From positions 94,124,365 through 94,188,364 of the forward strand of contig CM051455.1 of assembly GCA_028274465.1 (NCBI GenBank): a stretch of 64,000 bases of DNA. The letters are read 5' to 3'. This DNA is from Plantago ovata. Its lineage: Eukaryota > Streptophyta > Magnoliopsida > Lamiales > Plantaginaceae. The position numbers were made by a program, and so were the translations under genes. The notes beneath the pieces are model-generated. The model was given only the letters and a program-made list of their open reading frames with translations, searched no databases and had not been told where the DNA came from. Positions 20,942-31,749 of this stretch are shown piece after piece (the first letter of the stretch is position 1; the number at the start of each line of letters is the position of its first letter).

Positions 20942-21382
20942 TTAGAGGCAGGCAAGGGGCACCCCAACGAGGGGCTGGGCACCCATGTCATTATGTTTTG
21001 GAACCAAGCTAGCGCTTCGGAACATTCTAGCAACTGCGAACTCATGATTGAATCCGTTGCGGCGAGAATGTCCCGGTGCCTTCCAGTTCACTCGAACTTT
21101 GCAGTCCTCGTGATGGAGTGCTGACGTAATAATGGTTTCTGTCCCTTCGATGGTGAATGAATAGGCATAGGAGTCCTTACTCCAGGTGTACTCTAGCTCC
21201 TCCTCTTGGGTAATCCACGACGTTGTTGCAAAACCCCTTGGCTCGAACGCACATCTAACGAGGTCACTCTTCTTGAAATGGTTGTAGTCGATCCCCCTCC
21301 AATTCTTCACAACAATCATACGGGAATGCTCCTTTCCCTTGGTATGGTTCCTACAAACAGCAGTTAGTACCTCGTATGACAC
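20942..21382 (-). CDS. small ORF conserved between elements C and F, function unknown
   Basis: 146 codons, no recognised domain. The protein begins MSYEVLTAVCRNHTKGKEHSRM and contains NWRGIDYNHFKKSDLVR and QEEELEYTWSKDSYAYSF, and ends RSASLVPKHNDMGAQPLVGVPLACL. A clear homologue lies in element F (61795-62234) with the same start and end blocks but a stop and a frameshift. It is downstream of gag-protease in the sense direction, where Athila elements may carry an env-like frame, but I see no signal peptide or membrane segment. It could be an element protein or a captured host fragment. Intact in C. Confidence 0.5.
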   Translation of the reverse strand: MSYEVLTAVCRNHTKGKEHSRMIVVKNWRGIDYNHFKKSDLVRCAFEPRGFATTSWITQEEELEYTWSKDSYAYSFTIEGTETIITSALHHEDCKVRVNWKAPGHSRRNGFNHEFAVARMFRSASLVPKHNDMGAQPLVGVPLACL

Positions 21383-22399
21383 AAAACTGACTCATGCATA
21401 TGCTAGTGTAAGAACGAAATATACAAGTGATAAAATCAACAATCGAGCTCCCCAAACCGTAATGTCTAGCCTAGCTTCTTCATCATGCAACATACCAATG
21501 TAACTACTACATGCAATACATCACATTATGCTCTTACTAGACAATCAATATCCTAGATAACAAGGCTCAATTCATACCATAGTAGCGAAATATTCTACCA
21601 TCATAAATCCTCATACTCAACAATTAAGCATTCTATCGTCAAATCCACCAATATTACATCAATAAACACAATCATATGCAAGAAATCAAAGATAAAGACA
21701 TATTGCATAACAAGATATATCATCTAGTAGCAAAATTCCCAAATCAACAATCCAAGCAAAATTGAGCATGCAATTGATAGTAAATAACACTTCTAATCAC
21801 ACAAACAACATACCCATGCATCAAACAAGCATAATTGAAGCTCAAAATAGAAAACACCCAAATTCGAAAATTAGGGTTCTTAGAATGATACCTCAGATCT
21901 GAAAATCTAATGCATTAGGACGAAATCTGTTCGGATGGGAAGGTAGATCATGTAATAGGCTTCGATTTAAGCTAAAGAACACTAAATTTGGTCAAGAAAT
22001 GAGGAAGTTATGAAGATTTGAAGTTCAAATCGCGATTTTCGGTTTTGGGGAATGTGGAATGATGAAATTTGAAGAAAATGAGGTAAAGGGGAAGAAATCC
22101 GCGTTTTTGAGCTTCTGGAGCCGTGGGGCGGTTCGCCCCGTGCTCCCCGATGCGGGGAGACGGCTTCCGTCGTCAGAAAATGCGGTTTTAATCTCCGAAA
22201 CCAATTTTTTCAAAAAACCACTCGATAAATATCACTCAAACATAAGCATATACGACACAGACATGAGCAAATTCGCATACGAGAAGCAAATAGTTCAAGT
22301 AATGCATGCAGAAAAGCAGTAAAGAAAGCGATAAAAATTCCGGGTTTCCTCCCGGATAGCGTCATTGTTTAAAGTCTTTGACTCGACTCCTGTCTGCGC
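21383..22399 (-). other. element C region between small ORF and gag
   Basis: AT-rich without a supported gene. It contains another CTCCCCAAAC motif (about 21448), a long A/C-rich stretch (21540-21850) and a palindrome cluster at 22123-22165. That cluster is the position where element F is joined to its tRNA-derived sequence. Confidence 0.6.
22123..22165 (-). repeat. internal GC palindromes of element C
   Basis: GTGGGGCGGTTCGCCCCGTG followed by CTCCCCGATGCGGGGAG. The core is the same as in the C LTR palindrome cluster, so the motif occurs both in the LTR and inside the element. Confidence 0.75.
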
Positions 22400-24559
22400 C
22401 TATCTCTTCTTTTTGCGGGTACTAGGCTTCCCCTTCATTGATCTCCTCTCCATGCCACGAACCAGTGAATAAGAAAGAATATAGGCTGCAAGACCACAGT
22501 AGTGAGTAGTGAAAGAAATATCGGGCGTATCAGGTGGGTCAGATATGGCGTGCAATATGTGTTGTTTGCCATCCATTTCAATAGTGCAAGTTCTTTGGTA
22601 GATGTCCATCACGGAGAGTAGTTTAGTCAAGAACGTTCGCCCTAAGAGTACGACATCCCCCGTTCCAGGTGCAGACGCCGATATAACTACAAAATTGGTG
22701 TAAACAGAAGCTTCACCAATCTTGACCAACACATTTTTCACAACTCCTTCGGGTCTCATAAATGATCCATCCGCCAGTTGCACAATAGCCCTTTGCTCAG
22801 ATAGTTTTCCAAGGTTACTCTTTTCAAACACGTTCAAAGGAATTATGTTTGAGTAGGATCCCGTGTCTAGTGTGGCACGGACATCTTCAAGCTCACCAAT
22901 CCCTACCTTAACATCGAAACTTTTAGGGAGTGGTTCGGGATCCTCTTGCTCCTCATCACTTACGTTAGAACCAAGGTCTTTCTCTTCTTCCTTAGCCTGT
23001 AGCCGTTCTTCCTTCTTGCAACACTCACACTTAACAACCTTCTTAATGGTGATTTCGTCAGGTAGATCACCAGCCAATGTAATGACATTCGACTTCACAG
23101 TGTTGCTAGGCAGTTTGCCTTGTTCTCTACTTGCTCCTCGGTCGATCAACTCTTGCATCTTTTGATGGGCAAGCCTAGTGCTCTCTTCCAACCTATCAAG
23201 CCTTGCCCTAGTCTTCTCAGAATCTTCTTCATAACGTTTGAGAAAACTTTGGGTGTGATCAACCATCTTTTGCAAGTTCTCCATCAGGTGAGCCGACTTC
23301 GACTTCGGTGGCTCTTTCGGAGCGGGGTTTTCGCAGTGGTCATTACCATAGTTTAGCCTACTACGGTCTTGGTTAGGGCCATAAGTTTGGTTAGCCGGTG
23401 TATATCCTTGATTGTTTCGTAATCCTCGTCTCCAAAATCCACCTCGAGGGTTCCTACCGTCTTGTCCGTAGCTAACTTCTTGAGTACCAAACTCCGTAGC
23501 AAAGGCTTCTTCTTCGCCTCCTCGAGCCCAGTTGCCATCATCGTATGCCAGCTCCGATCCACACATATGGGCCCCATGCCCATAGTTCTTGCAAATTCGG
23601 CATACTTCGTTCGAAACAGTTGTTCCGGTGGCGCTCTTGAGGACTTGCTTCAATTCGTTGTTAAAGCACTCGAATTGATCCCCATTCCCCCTGTACATAG
23701 GGGCTTCTTGAGTCGGTGGAGCTTCAGGTCCACGTCTCATAACCATTGCCCTTTGGTCCTTGAACTGCGAACCCTTAGCAAGCCTTTCGAAAACTGCCCA
23801 GACGGCTTCTGCGGTTTCCTCCCAAATATTGCCTCGGCATTGGAAATCCACCACTTGTTGGTTCTCGAAGGTTAGTCCATTGTAGAAGTGTTGGACTAGG
23901 TCAGAAAGTTCAAAACCATGGTGAGGGCACTTGTTCGTGAGATCTTGGAATCTCTCAAACGCGGTGTAGATGGTCTCATCATAGTCCTACTTGAATCCAG
24001 TGATTTGCACCTTTAGCGCAGTAGTCAAGGTGTGAGGGAAGTATTTCTCCATGAAAGCTGAAAAAACCTTCTCCCAAGTGTCCATCGAGCCTGCTGGTAG
24101 AGAACTCAGTCATGACTTGGCTCTGTCGCCAAGTCCCATAGCAAAAACCTTCATCCTCAACTCATCCGTTGTTATTTCAACTCCGGGTCGTGGGAGTTGG
24201 TTGACGAAATCATCGATATCGTGCAAGTACCCCATCACATCTTCCCTTGCTAAGCCATAGAACCTCGGAAGTTGTTGGAATGCGTGGTTCTTGATCTCCA
24301 GATCTCGGGTTGCAGACGAAAGAACGATCGCCGGTCCCCTCATACGATTCTTGGTGGGTTGAGCCCATGCCTTCAGTGCTCTATCTTCTGCCATTCCGTC
24401 GATTTCCTTGAAAAGAATGTGTAGAGATTCAGAGAAATCGGTATCCTCTATTTCCTCTAGTGCGCGCCTTTCAAGTAGTCGCCTTCTTTGGAGGTAGACT
24501 CTGTCGATCTCAACAATTGAATCAACAAGCGGTGTTCCTGCAGAACGTGTATGCGGCAT
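22400..24559 (-). pseudogene. Athila-like gag-protease of element C
   Basis: One frame of about 720 codons from ATG 24559 to 22400, broken by two in-frame stops: TGA at 24110-24112 in AKS*LSSLPAGS, where the family has Trp, and TAG at 23987-23989 in QITGFK*DYDE, probably from CAG. The retrotransposon gag domain spans the N-terminal half. A zinc knuckle CRICKNYGHGAHMC (C-x2-C-x4-H-x4-C) follows, then a basic and coiled-coil-like region. The C-terminal aspartic protease has LDTGSYSNIIPL, VQLADGSFMRPEGVV and VVLLGRTFL. Gag would form the particle and protease would mature it. Both stops are natural G:C to A:T changes, as expected of methylated DNA. No RT, RNase H or integrase follows, so mobility would depend on a helper element. 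Confidence 0.88.
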
Positions 24560-24683
24560 ACACTATCTGTAACATACTAGGAAAGCAGTATCAGAGAGAG
24601 ATTAAAAAGGAAAACTAAAACTAATAGAATTAGGAATTGAAAGCTAAAAATATAAACAAATTAAACAGAAAAAAGGAGTATAG

Positions 24684-24701
24684 TCCCCAGCAGCGGCGCC
24701 A
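24684..24701 (-). promoter_or_regulatory. tRNA-Asp primer-binding site of element C
   Basis: Minus strand TGGCGCCGCTGCTGGGGA, three bases inside the 5' LTR. It matches the complement of the plant tRNA-Asp 3' end at 16 of 18 positions as I recall that tRNA. The equivalent site in element F is a full tRNA-Asp copy. Confidence 0.85.
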
Positions 24702-24704
24702 ATT

Positions 24705-25540
24705 TGATGAACGCGGATTTGTCGGTTCCGGTTCAGTCAAATAATATTTGTTATTTAGCCAAATGCAATCCACAACTACAACAAAAACCGTAGTGTAGCA
24801 GTAGAATGACTCGAGTGTCGTTCTCTCACGACTATAACTAGCTTTATCAAATCTAATTTAGAATATAAAAACAGCAGACAGATAGCAAAGGGGTTTCTAG
24901 CAGATAATGGAGATTGGTGATAGTATGATCCTTCAAAGCATAACGGGTCGATAATCATGCATAAATTCCTCGGTCTTGCATGGAGATCTTTGAATCAATC
25001 TAGTGTCCTGTTGCAATTATTAAGCACTACGAAGATAATTAGTCTGACAAGTCAATCACTATTGTCCTAATGTGTTCCGTAATTATTCAACACTACGAAG
25101 ATAAACTCGCGAACAGGTCGACGAGGGTCCAATTGTGCATAATAATTAATACAACATACGAGAATTTAGGTTGTGCCTGATCAACGAAATAAAGCAATGA
25201 CACGGAGTATAATGCGCGATATAGCCAATAGCATGATTATCTTCCCTTCGCTAAGAATTCACATACTACCACCAACGATAATTTTAGCTACTCATAATAG
25301 GCATGCAATCAACAGAAATCATAGAAGAAAACATGTTGAAAGAGAATATAATAAAATAAGTAGAATAAAACTGTAAGATACAAAGTTATCGAAGGTTGTC
25401 AATCTCCGAAGAATTGTGATCCTACGAGCTCCAAACTGCTATGAAAAAGAGTCCCCTAAGCTACGAACCCCAGAACAGGCTCTGGGAAGTCCCTACCTAA
25501 AACTACAGAGAGAGGTGAGAAAGTAGGTCTGAAAAGATAT
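24705..25540 (-). repeat. truncated 5' LTR of element C
   Basis: Matches 17677 to about 18512 of the other LTR with scattered differences. It ends abruptly at 25540 in GAAAAGATAT, where copia RNase H-region sequence starts. Its missing tail is found at the joints 27679-27914 and 34742-34977. Confidence 0.88.
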
Positions 25541-26084
25541 TTTGTGTGTGTGCAAGATTCCAATCTGATCCTAGAGAATCACACTACAAGAAAGCACTCA
25601 AAATACTGAAATATGTCAAAGGCACAGTCAATGCTGGATTATAGTATCCAAATGATTATGGATTAGAAGTGGTTGGTTATTCAAATGCTGACCATGGTGG
25701 ATCAACCCCATGATAGAAAAAGTACCTCTGGAACTTGTCAGTTTCTAGGTACAAGATTAATTTCATGGTTCAGCAAGAAGCAAAATTGTGTGGCCAGTTC
25801 ATCCACTGAATTTGAATACATTGCGGCTGGTTGTTGTACTGCTCAAATCCTTTAGATTCAACAACAACTAAGAGATTATGGTATTTCTACAAAGAAAACA
25901 CCAATCTTTTGAGCACATTGACATTAGACATCATTTCATTAGAGATCATGTAGAAAAGGGAGACATTGAGGATGTAAAGGTAGGTACTGATGATCAACTT
26001 GATGACATCTTTACCAAGCCCCGTCCAGATAATACGTTCGCAATGCTAAGGTATAACCTTGGATTGATTGAACTACCTCAATAA
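25541..26084 (+). pseudogene. copia B RNase H fragment, copy 0
   Basis: Begins in CARFQSDPRESHYKKALKILKYVKGT with no upstream RT. It continues with the RNase H block GYSNADHGG, in which the usual GYSDADW-type Asp reads Asn, with stops and a frame change, then KSTSGTCQFLGTRLISWFSKKQN and the end HHFIRDHVEKGDIEDVKV...IFTKPRP...LGLIELPQ. Identical lesions occur in the other two copies. Confidence 0.85.
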
Positions 26085-27077
26085 AAAGGGTACATTTGAT
26101 TGGATTACTGAATCGGGCATTCAGCAAGCCAACAGTTGTTTAAAGATTTATTCATCCCTTGAAAAGTCCCTTTCCATTTGATTCCTCTAAAAAGACATGG
26201 TTCTTCACAAAGTGTTTGCTGAAACAGGCATTGAGCAAGTAATTCCTTCAAACCGGGTATTTGTTAGGAAACTTGGTCACTTGCTGAAACGGGTACTCAG
26301 TAAGAAAAATCTAAGGATTGCTGAAACGGGTATTCAGACAATCACAGATACTGAAACAGGTATTCAAGTATCAAAAGATAAATCTGAGACGGGAACTCAG
26401 CAAAGAGCAGGATTGTTTCTCACCAAAAGGTAATTTACCTAAAAATATCTCAATATAAAAAGAATTTACTGAGACGGGAACTCAGGAATATCTTTGACCC
26501 AAAGAAAAATGTGATATTTGATTAACGGGAAACTTTTAGCAACTACAAGGCTTGTTACTTATAAAGTAATTGCTAAAGTCAGAAGCATTAAAATTGCTGA
26601 AAAGATTCTCTAATACTTCAGCAAGCTATTAGCTTCTAAGTAAAAGAGATAAAATCCCTAGATTCAAGGTAAAATTAAATTTGACGTTAATCATGGCATA
26701 GTTAAACTCACTGTTAATCATGACATGAAATGTAATCGTGGCCATTGATTTTAAAGCATTTGATGATCTAACGGTTAATGTTATAAAGTGAAAACATGCT
26801 CTGACGGTTTCGTGTTAGTGGACCACTACACATTCAATACAAAGGCTCCACTAACCCGTTGTATCTCTATTTTACTCTTGCTGAGAGCTCAAAACCATTG
26901 AACTTCTCACATAACAGAGATACTATATAAATGAAGAGTTAGAGAAAGACAAAATTCTTTAACTCACATTTCCTTTCTCTACAAAAATTCCTAGCCTGTG
27001 GTCTGAATTACTGTACCTCCGGTCAAAAAGCAGAGCATCTTTTTCGTACTCCCCCAGTCTTACCTTCTATATAAAAG
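26085..27077 (+). other. post-pol region of copia B with hairpin repeats and a TATA box (copy 0)
   Basis: Non-pol sequence between RNase H and ORF3. Seven spaced repeats of CTGARACGGGNAYTCAG type lie at 26107-26485. A CTATATAAAT box lies at 26923-26932, about 150 bases before ORF3. The same structures recur at +7063 and +14128. Confidence 0.75.
26107..26485 (+). repeat. seven-copy CTGAA...TTCAG hairpin repeat
   Basis: Copies at about 26107, 26218, 26284, 26321, 26351, 26384 and 26469. Stem arms vary together: CTGAA pairs with TTCAG, CTGAG with CTCAG. In one frame they encode repeated ETGIQ/ETGTQ. Repeated at 33170-33548 and 40235-40613. Confidence 0.75.
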
Positions 27078-27293
27078 ATGGCTCCCAAGAGACAAACGTC
27101 CAAGAACATCAAGTCCTCTAAGGCAGACAGTGCTGGAAAAGGCACTGCTCCTACTCCGGTAGCAACTCCGGTGAAAATCGTGCTTGCCAACGGTAGAATT
27201 ACAGAGAGACCCATGCCTCCTGCATATCTCAACACTGAAAAGTGTGAGCAGATGATGCACTCGGGCGGATTCGCAAAAGAGAAATATATCTGA
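27078..27293 (+). pseudogene. copia B ORF3 (post-pol), copy 0, truncated
   Basis: MAPKRQTSKNIKSSKADSAG...ERPMPPAYLNTEKCEQMMHSGGFAKEKYI, 71 codons, then a frameshift. The following sequence reads SDTSYEQELDEENVEALNYIN in another frame and later LDTMEFYNAEIQTLTDE in a third, up to the E LTR at 27449. SIRE/Maximus elements carry an extra frame after pol, sometimes called env-like; no membrane segment is visible here. Confidence 0.55.
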
Positions 27294-27448
27294 TACTTCT
27301 TATGAACAAGAATTGGATGAAGAAAATGTTGAGGCATTAAATTACATAAATAACAAGGACTGCTTTTCTTCATCACTGCTCACCCCAAAAAGATGGTGAG
27401 TATGTTAGACACAATGGAGTTCTATAATGCAGAAATCCAAACCCTTAC

Positions 27449-27914
27449 TGATGAACGAGATTGTCAGACTCGAACAATCAAATAAATTTGTTTGAAAGCC
27501 AAAGGGCAACTCACAACTACACAAAACACGTAGTGCAGAGACAAGATGACCTCGAGTGTCGATCTCTAGGGACTTAACTAGCTTTAACTAAATAACTATT
27601 ATATATTCAGAAAACAAATCTTACTTAACTTAGCTTAACAATATATAACGAGAGCTGGTAATAGTATGCTCATTCTAAATCCTATCCGGAAACCTTCAGA
27701 TACTCCAAATAGGCTTCTGGAACACTAATTCCTTGTCAACTTCAATATAATTGCCCGGAAATCCTCGATTTTCAACAAAAACCTGTAAAATAAAATCTAA
27801 AGGGAAACGTGACACTATTCTTATAAAATGCACTAAAATATAGCTAAATTAACATAGAGGATAGCTAAATAGGTGAAAAAGACTCGAATGAAAGTGTAAA
27901 ATACACATTCATCA
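27449..27914. repeat. chimeric LTR: E-family head joined to C-family tail (joint 1)
   Basis: 27449-27678 equals the first 230 bases of the E LTR (TGATGAACGAGATTG). 27679-27914 equals the last 236 bases of the C LTR (from AATCCTATCCGG to ATTCATCA). The switch is in CATTCTAAATCC. It is followed at once by the C target duplication AAAGA and copia gag. Confidence 0.9.
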
Positions 27915-29945
27915 AAAGAAACTTTCCTCACAAAACCACAGATACTGCTGGAAAGGAAACTATCCTAGGTGAACCGGTCGATATCGCCGTTCCAAAACCA
28001 AGAGAGGAATGGACTTCAGATGAATCCAAAAGATTTCGTCTTGATGGCCAAGCAATAAACATCATTATTCGATCTACTCCAGATACTATACAGTGCAAAC
28101 TGTTGGGTGCCAAAACTTCTAAGGAAGCTTGGAAAATGGTTCAAGATCTTTGTGTTGGATCTGACAAAACCAAGGAAAACAAACTCGAAGTACTAAAGTT
28201 GAAGTTTCAAAACATCAAACAAGGTGCCAATGAGTCACTAGAAGACTTGGATTTCAGATTCACAACTCTAGTGAGTAAAATGGCTGTCTTAGGTGTTGGA
28301 AACTTCTATTCAGATTCTGAAAAGGTGAAACCATTATTAGAAGTTTGAATCAAGAATGGATCCACACTCAGAATTTCTACTACAATCAAGGAATGCCAAA
28401 TATCACTCCAACCGAGTTGTTCTCTCATCTTGCTACTGTCAACTATGAGACAAAGCAAAGAGAAAGTGTGTTTGCTGAAAAATCACAAAACATTGCTCTT
28501 GCTGCAAAGCCGTCATCTTCTGAAAAGAAGAATGATAAAGAGCCTGCTGATGAAAATGCTCTTGTAGTTAGAAACATGAAGAAATTCATCAGTAAGGAAC
28601 TTGAAAGGCGAAAAGCAAAGAGAAGCTGAAAAAGCATCTTGGTAACATCTACCATAAGTACAAAAATGAAGCTAGCTCGCTGAACAAGCAAGCTCAGCAA
28701 GCAAACTCATGTGAAGAACTAAAAGTTGGCAATGATCTTTGTTTTTATTTCAGAAAGCCTAGACACTTCAAAGCAAATTGCCCCTTACTGAAAGGGAAAT
28801 CTACTGAAAAGAAGAAGAAGTTCAATAAGGCTTTGATTGATGAAGAAAAGAAAAAGCTTCAAGCAAAAATCGATGCTCATTTTGAAACAAGCTCTGAAGA
28901 CAGTGAGGTAGAAAGTTCAGACACTGAAGAAGAGGAAGCTACTCTGGACGTAGATATAGGAAAAGAAGTATGTGGAATAGTCATGGAAGCTTATCCAGAT
29001 GTGTCAAACTACGAGTTCTGCCACATGGCCGATCAGGTAAATTTTCCTACCTCTGACTCAGATTCAGAAAGTGAAGATGACATTGACCTTGATAAAATTC
29101 AAGGAGAAATAGAAAGATTTGAGAAAACTCTGAGCAAACAACAAGAGAAACTACAGAATGCTGAATTTTTTACTAAGCAAACTACTGAAAAGTACGTCTT
29201 GCTGAGCGTTGAGACAGAAAAGAAGGATGCTGAAATATTGCATCTCAAGAAGTTAGTTGTTGAAGCTACAGAGAAAAATTCTCAAATGGCAATAGAATTG
29301 TAAGAGTATTAGCCCTCAATTCTAAAGTTACTTGCTGAAATACAAGAGATGAAAAAGATGAAAGTCAATTTCAAATCTTATGCGGATGCTAGTAACACGC
29401 TAACTTAACTAAACTCTTATATGAGAGATCCATCTCAGAAAGAAGGTTTAGCTGCCACGTATGAAGGTGATGATGTGTTACTTTTGAGTAAAGACAAATC
29501 ACTAATTACCTTTGTTCGTGCTATTGATAGTGGTCAAACAGAACTCTATCAAATTGGTCAATCTAAGGTTGCTGAAATAAGCAATCAAGTACCTACGACC
29601 AAGAAGCCCGTTGTTGCTACTCAAAGTAACAAGACTTCAAAAGGAAAACAGGTTGCTGAAAAGCAAACTGTTCAGAAAAACGATGTTGAGACAAACACTC
29701 AGCATACTCCAAAAAGTGGACTTGGATACAAAACCAAGCAAAGTCAACTATTGCATGAGTATAAGCAAAATCAGAAAAGATACTTCAAAGAGCTGAACAA
29801 ATCCAAGCCCAAGAGTACTGATAATAATCAAAACGCTAGGACTAGAAGGAACCTTGCTAGAAAAGAACTTACTGAAAAGTATGTTCAGCAAAAGGGTCAA
29901 CCAAGTAAGACACCACATCAGAAAGTGGACTTGATCAACAATTAA
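27915..29945 (+). pseudogene. copia B gag, copy 1
   Basis: Resumes gag after KLER: NFPHKTTDTAGKETILGEP...RLDGQAINIIIRSTPD. A one-base loss near 28326 shifts the frame (SEKVKPLLEV stop), a second near 28615 is unique to this copy, and a TAA replaces a Glu codon at 29301-29303. The zinc knuckle reads CFYFRKPRHFKANC, with the second Cys replaced by Phe; copia D keeps CFYCKKPGHFKANC. The region ends in a Lys/Gln-rich tail (29421-29945). Confidence 0.88.
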
Positions 29946-30089
29946 TGATCAAAAGTCTTTCGGTTCTAATCCATCTAGTTCCTCAGCAAGTAGAAAACAA
30001 GTCAAGATCGAAAAACTCAAGACTTGGGTTTCAACTGGACGCATTCTTGAACATGTTAATGGACATCCAATATTGGATAATTAACTTGT
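29946..30089 (+). other. gag-protease linker of copia B, copy 1
   Basis: Degenerate sequence with stops in all frames between the gag tail and the protease block; same as 37010-37153. Confidence 0.6.
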
Positions 30090-31668
30090 TTGCTCTTGAT
30101 TGTGCAGACTTCAGCCACGGAGACAAACAATGCAATTTGGCACTTTGACAGTGGCTGCGGAAAGCACATGATGGGCAATAAGAAAAACCTTATAAACTAT
30201 AGACGGTGGTCTAAAGGTCCAACAATAAGGTTTGCTGGTGGAGGCTTTGGTTCTACTAAAGGCTATGGTGACGTGAAATTATGGTGCATCACTATTTCGG
30301 GAGTTCTTTATGTCAAAAATCTTAAGTTTAACCTTTTCAACATGAGTCAGTTTGCTAACAAAGGTTACTTCATCAAAATTAAAAGTGATGAATGTGAACT
30401 TATTGACTTTGAGACAAAGAAGGTAATCATGGTTGCTAGAAGATCAGGAGGTCTCTATACCGTAGATTGGTCTTCAGCAATCGTTCAAAAATGCCTTATC
30501 TCAGATCATGATTGTCTTGCTGAAAAAGCATGGTTATGGCATAAACAAACAAGTCACCTAAACTTCAAGACACTGAATAAGCTGTCTAAAAGGCACTTGT
30601 AGTTGGATTACCTAAGGTTACTTTTAAGAAGGATAGTGTTTGCACTGCGTGTCAGCAAGGTAAGCAAACCAAAACTTCTTCCAAGAACAAGGCAGTACCG
30701 TCAACTACAAAACCTTTACAACTCTTGCACATGGACTTGTTTGAATTTTCTTCAACAAGCTATGCTGGCAAGAAGTATGGTCTGGTGGTGGTAGATGATT
30801 ATTCAAGGTTCACTTGGGTAATTTTTATCAAACACAAGTCTGAAACAAGGACCGAAATACCTAACTTGCTGAATAAGCTCAAAATAGATGTTTGATAACT
30901 AAGGAATACAACAAAACTCCCTATGAGATATTTGTTGGAAGACCTCCTAACATCACTCATGTAAGAGTATTTTGTTGCAAATGCTTTGTTCTGAATAATG
31001 GTAGAGAATACTTAAGAACATTTCAACCAAAGGAAGATGAAGCAATATTTCTTGGCTACTCCTTACATAGCAAAGCTTATAGAGTTTACAACAAAAAGGC
31101 ACAAAAGGTTGAAGAATCAGTGCATGTTGTATTCTATGAAAAGACACAAGGAGTCCCTGCGGAAGAAGAAATATCAGAATGTATGAAGAAATTACTCATA
31201 CACGAGCAAAGAACTGAATCCAATGCTGGAAAAGTCAAATCTATTGAACTTAATGATGATTCTGACAATGACACTCCAACTCCAAGTCATTACAAGATAA
31301 ATGTAGTTCATGATAAAGAATTTCCGGCTAAGGACGCAGTTGCTTCCGATGTTGCTGAAACTACGCAACAGCCTGTGTTTGCGGACGAGTTATCTCAAAC
31401 CAGCAATGCTGAACACGCAGTTGCTGATGAACCAATTTCAGCAGAGACACAAAAAGATACTAGTAGTACTGAACAAGTACATGTTGAAGAGTCACATGCT
31501 GAAACGCAAACATATCCAGATCCAAAGAGCAGAAAACCTGTTAATAAATGGATTAGAGATCATCCCTCTACGGATATGATTGGTGGTATTGACAAACGCC
31601 AAGTGATTAGATTCAAAGTATCTACCAATCAAGAACTTGCTGAAGAAGCAACTGTTCTTGAGGTATAA
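30090..31668 (+). pseudogene. copia B protease and integrase, copy 1
   Basis: Aspartic protease motif WHFDSGCGKHMMG, then the gag-pre-integrase region (AWLWHKQTSHLNFKTLNKL), integrase zinc-finger cysteines CTACQQGK and the first core strand LLHMDLFEF...GLVVVDDYSRFTWV. At about 30893 the core is joined directly to the C-terminal region (NKTPYEIFVGRPPNITHVRVFCCKCFVLN), so the part with the second catalytic Asp and the Glu is missing. A one-base loss near 30590 is specific to this copy. A long Thr/Glu-rich tail follows. Confidence 0.88.
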
Positions 31669-31749
31669 GCTTTGTTCTCTTGCTTTATTTCAAAAATTGA
31701 GCCCAAAACCATAGAATAAGCTTTAAAGCATTTTGAATGGATCAAGGCA

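Larger units (their letters stand above)
17677..25540 (-). mobile_element. Athila-like gag-protease retrotransposon C
   Basis: Minus-strand element: 3' LTR 17677-18950, internal region 18951-24704, truncated 5' LTR 24705-25540. It was inserted in copia B gag with target duplication AAAGA (17672-17676; the partner copies now lie at 27915-27919 and 34978-34982 after rearrangement). It encodes gag plus protease only; no RT, RNase H or integrase was seen, so it is non-autonomous, like plant TR-GAG elements. PBS matches tRNA-Asp. Confidence 0.85.

Noticed and set aside
27023..27376. Minus-strand 117-codon frame with hydrophobic stretches opposite copia B ORF3
   Set aside because: Antisense to ORF3 and the post-pol leader; no family resemblance, and its conservation in three copies only reflects the segmental duplication.
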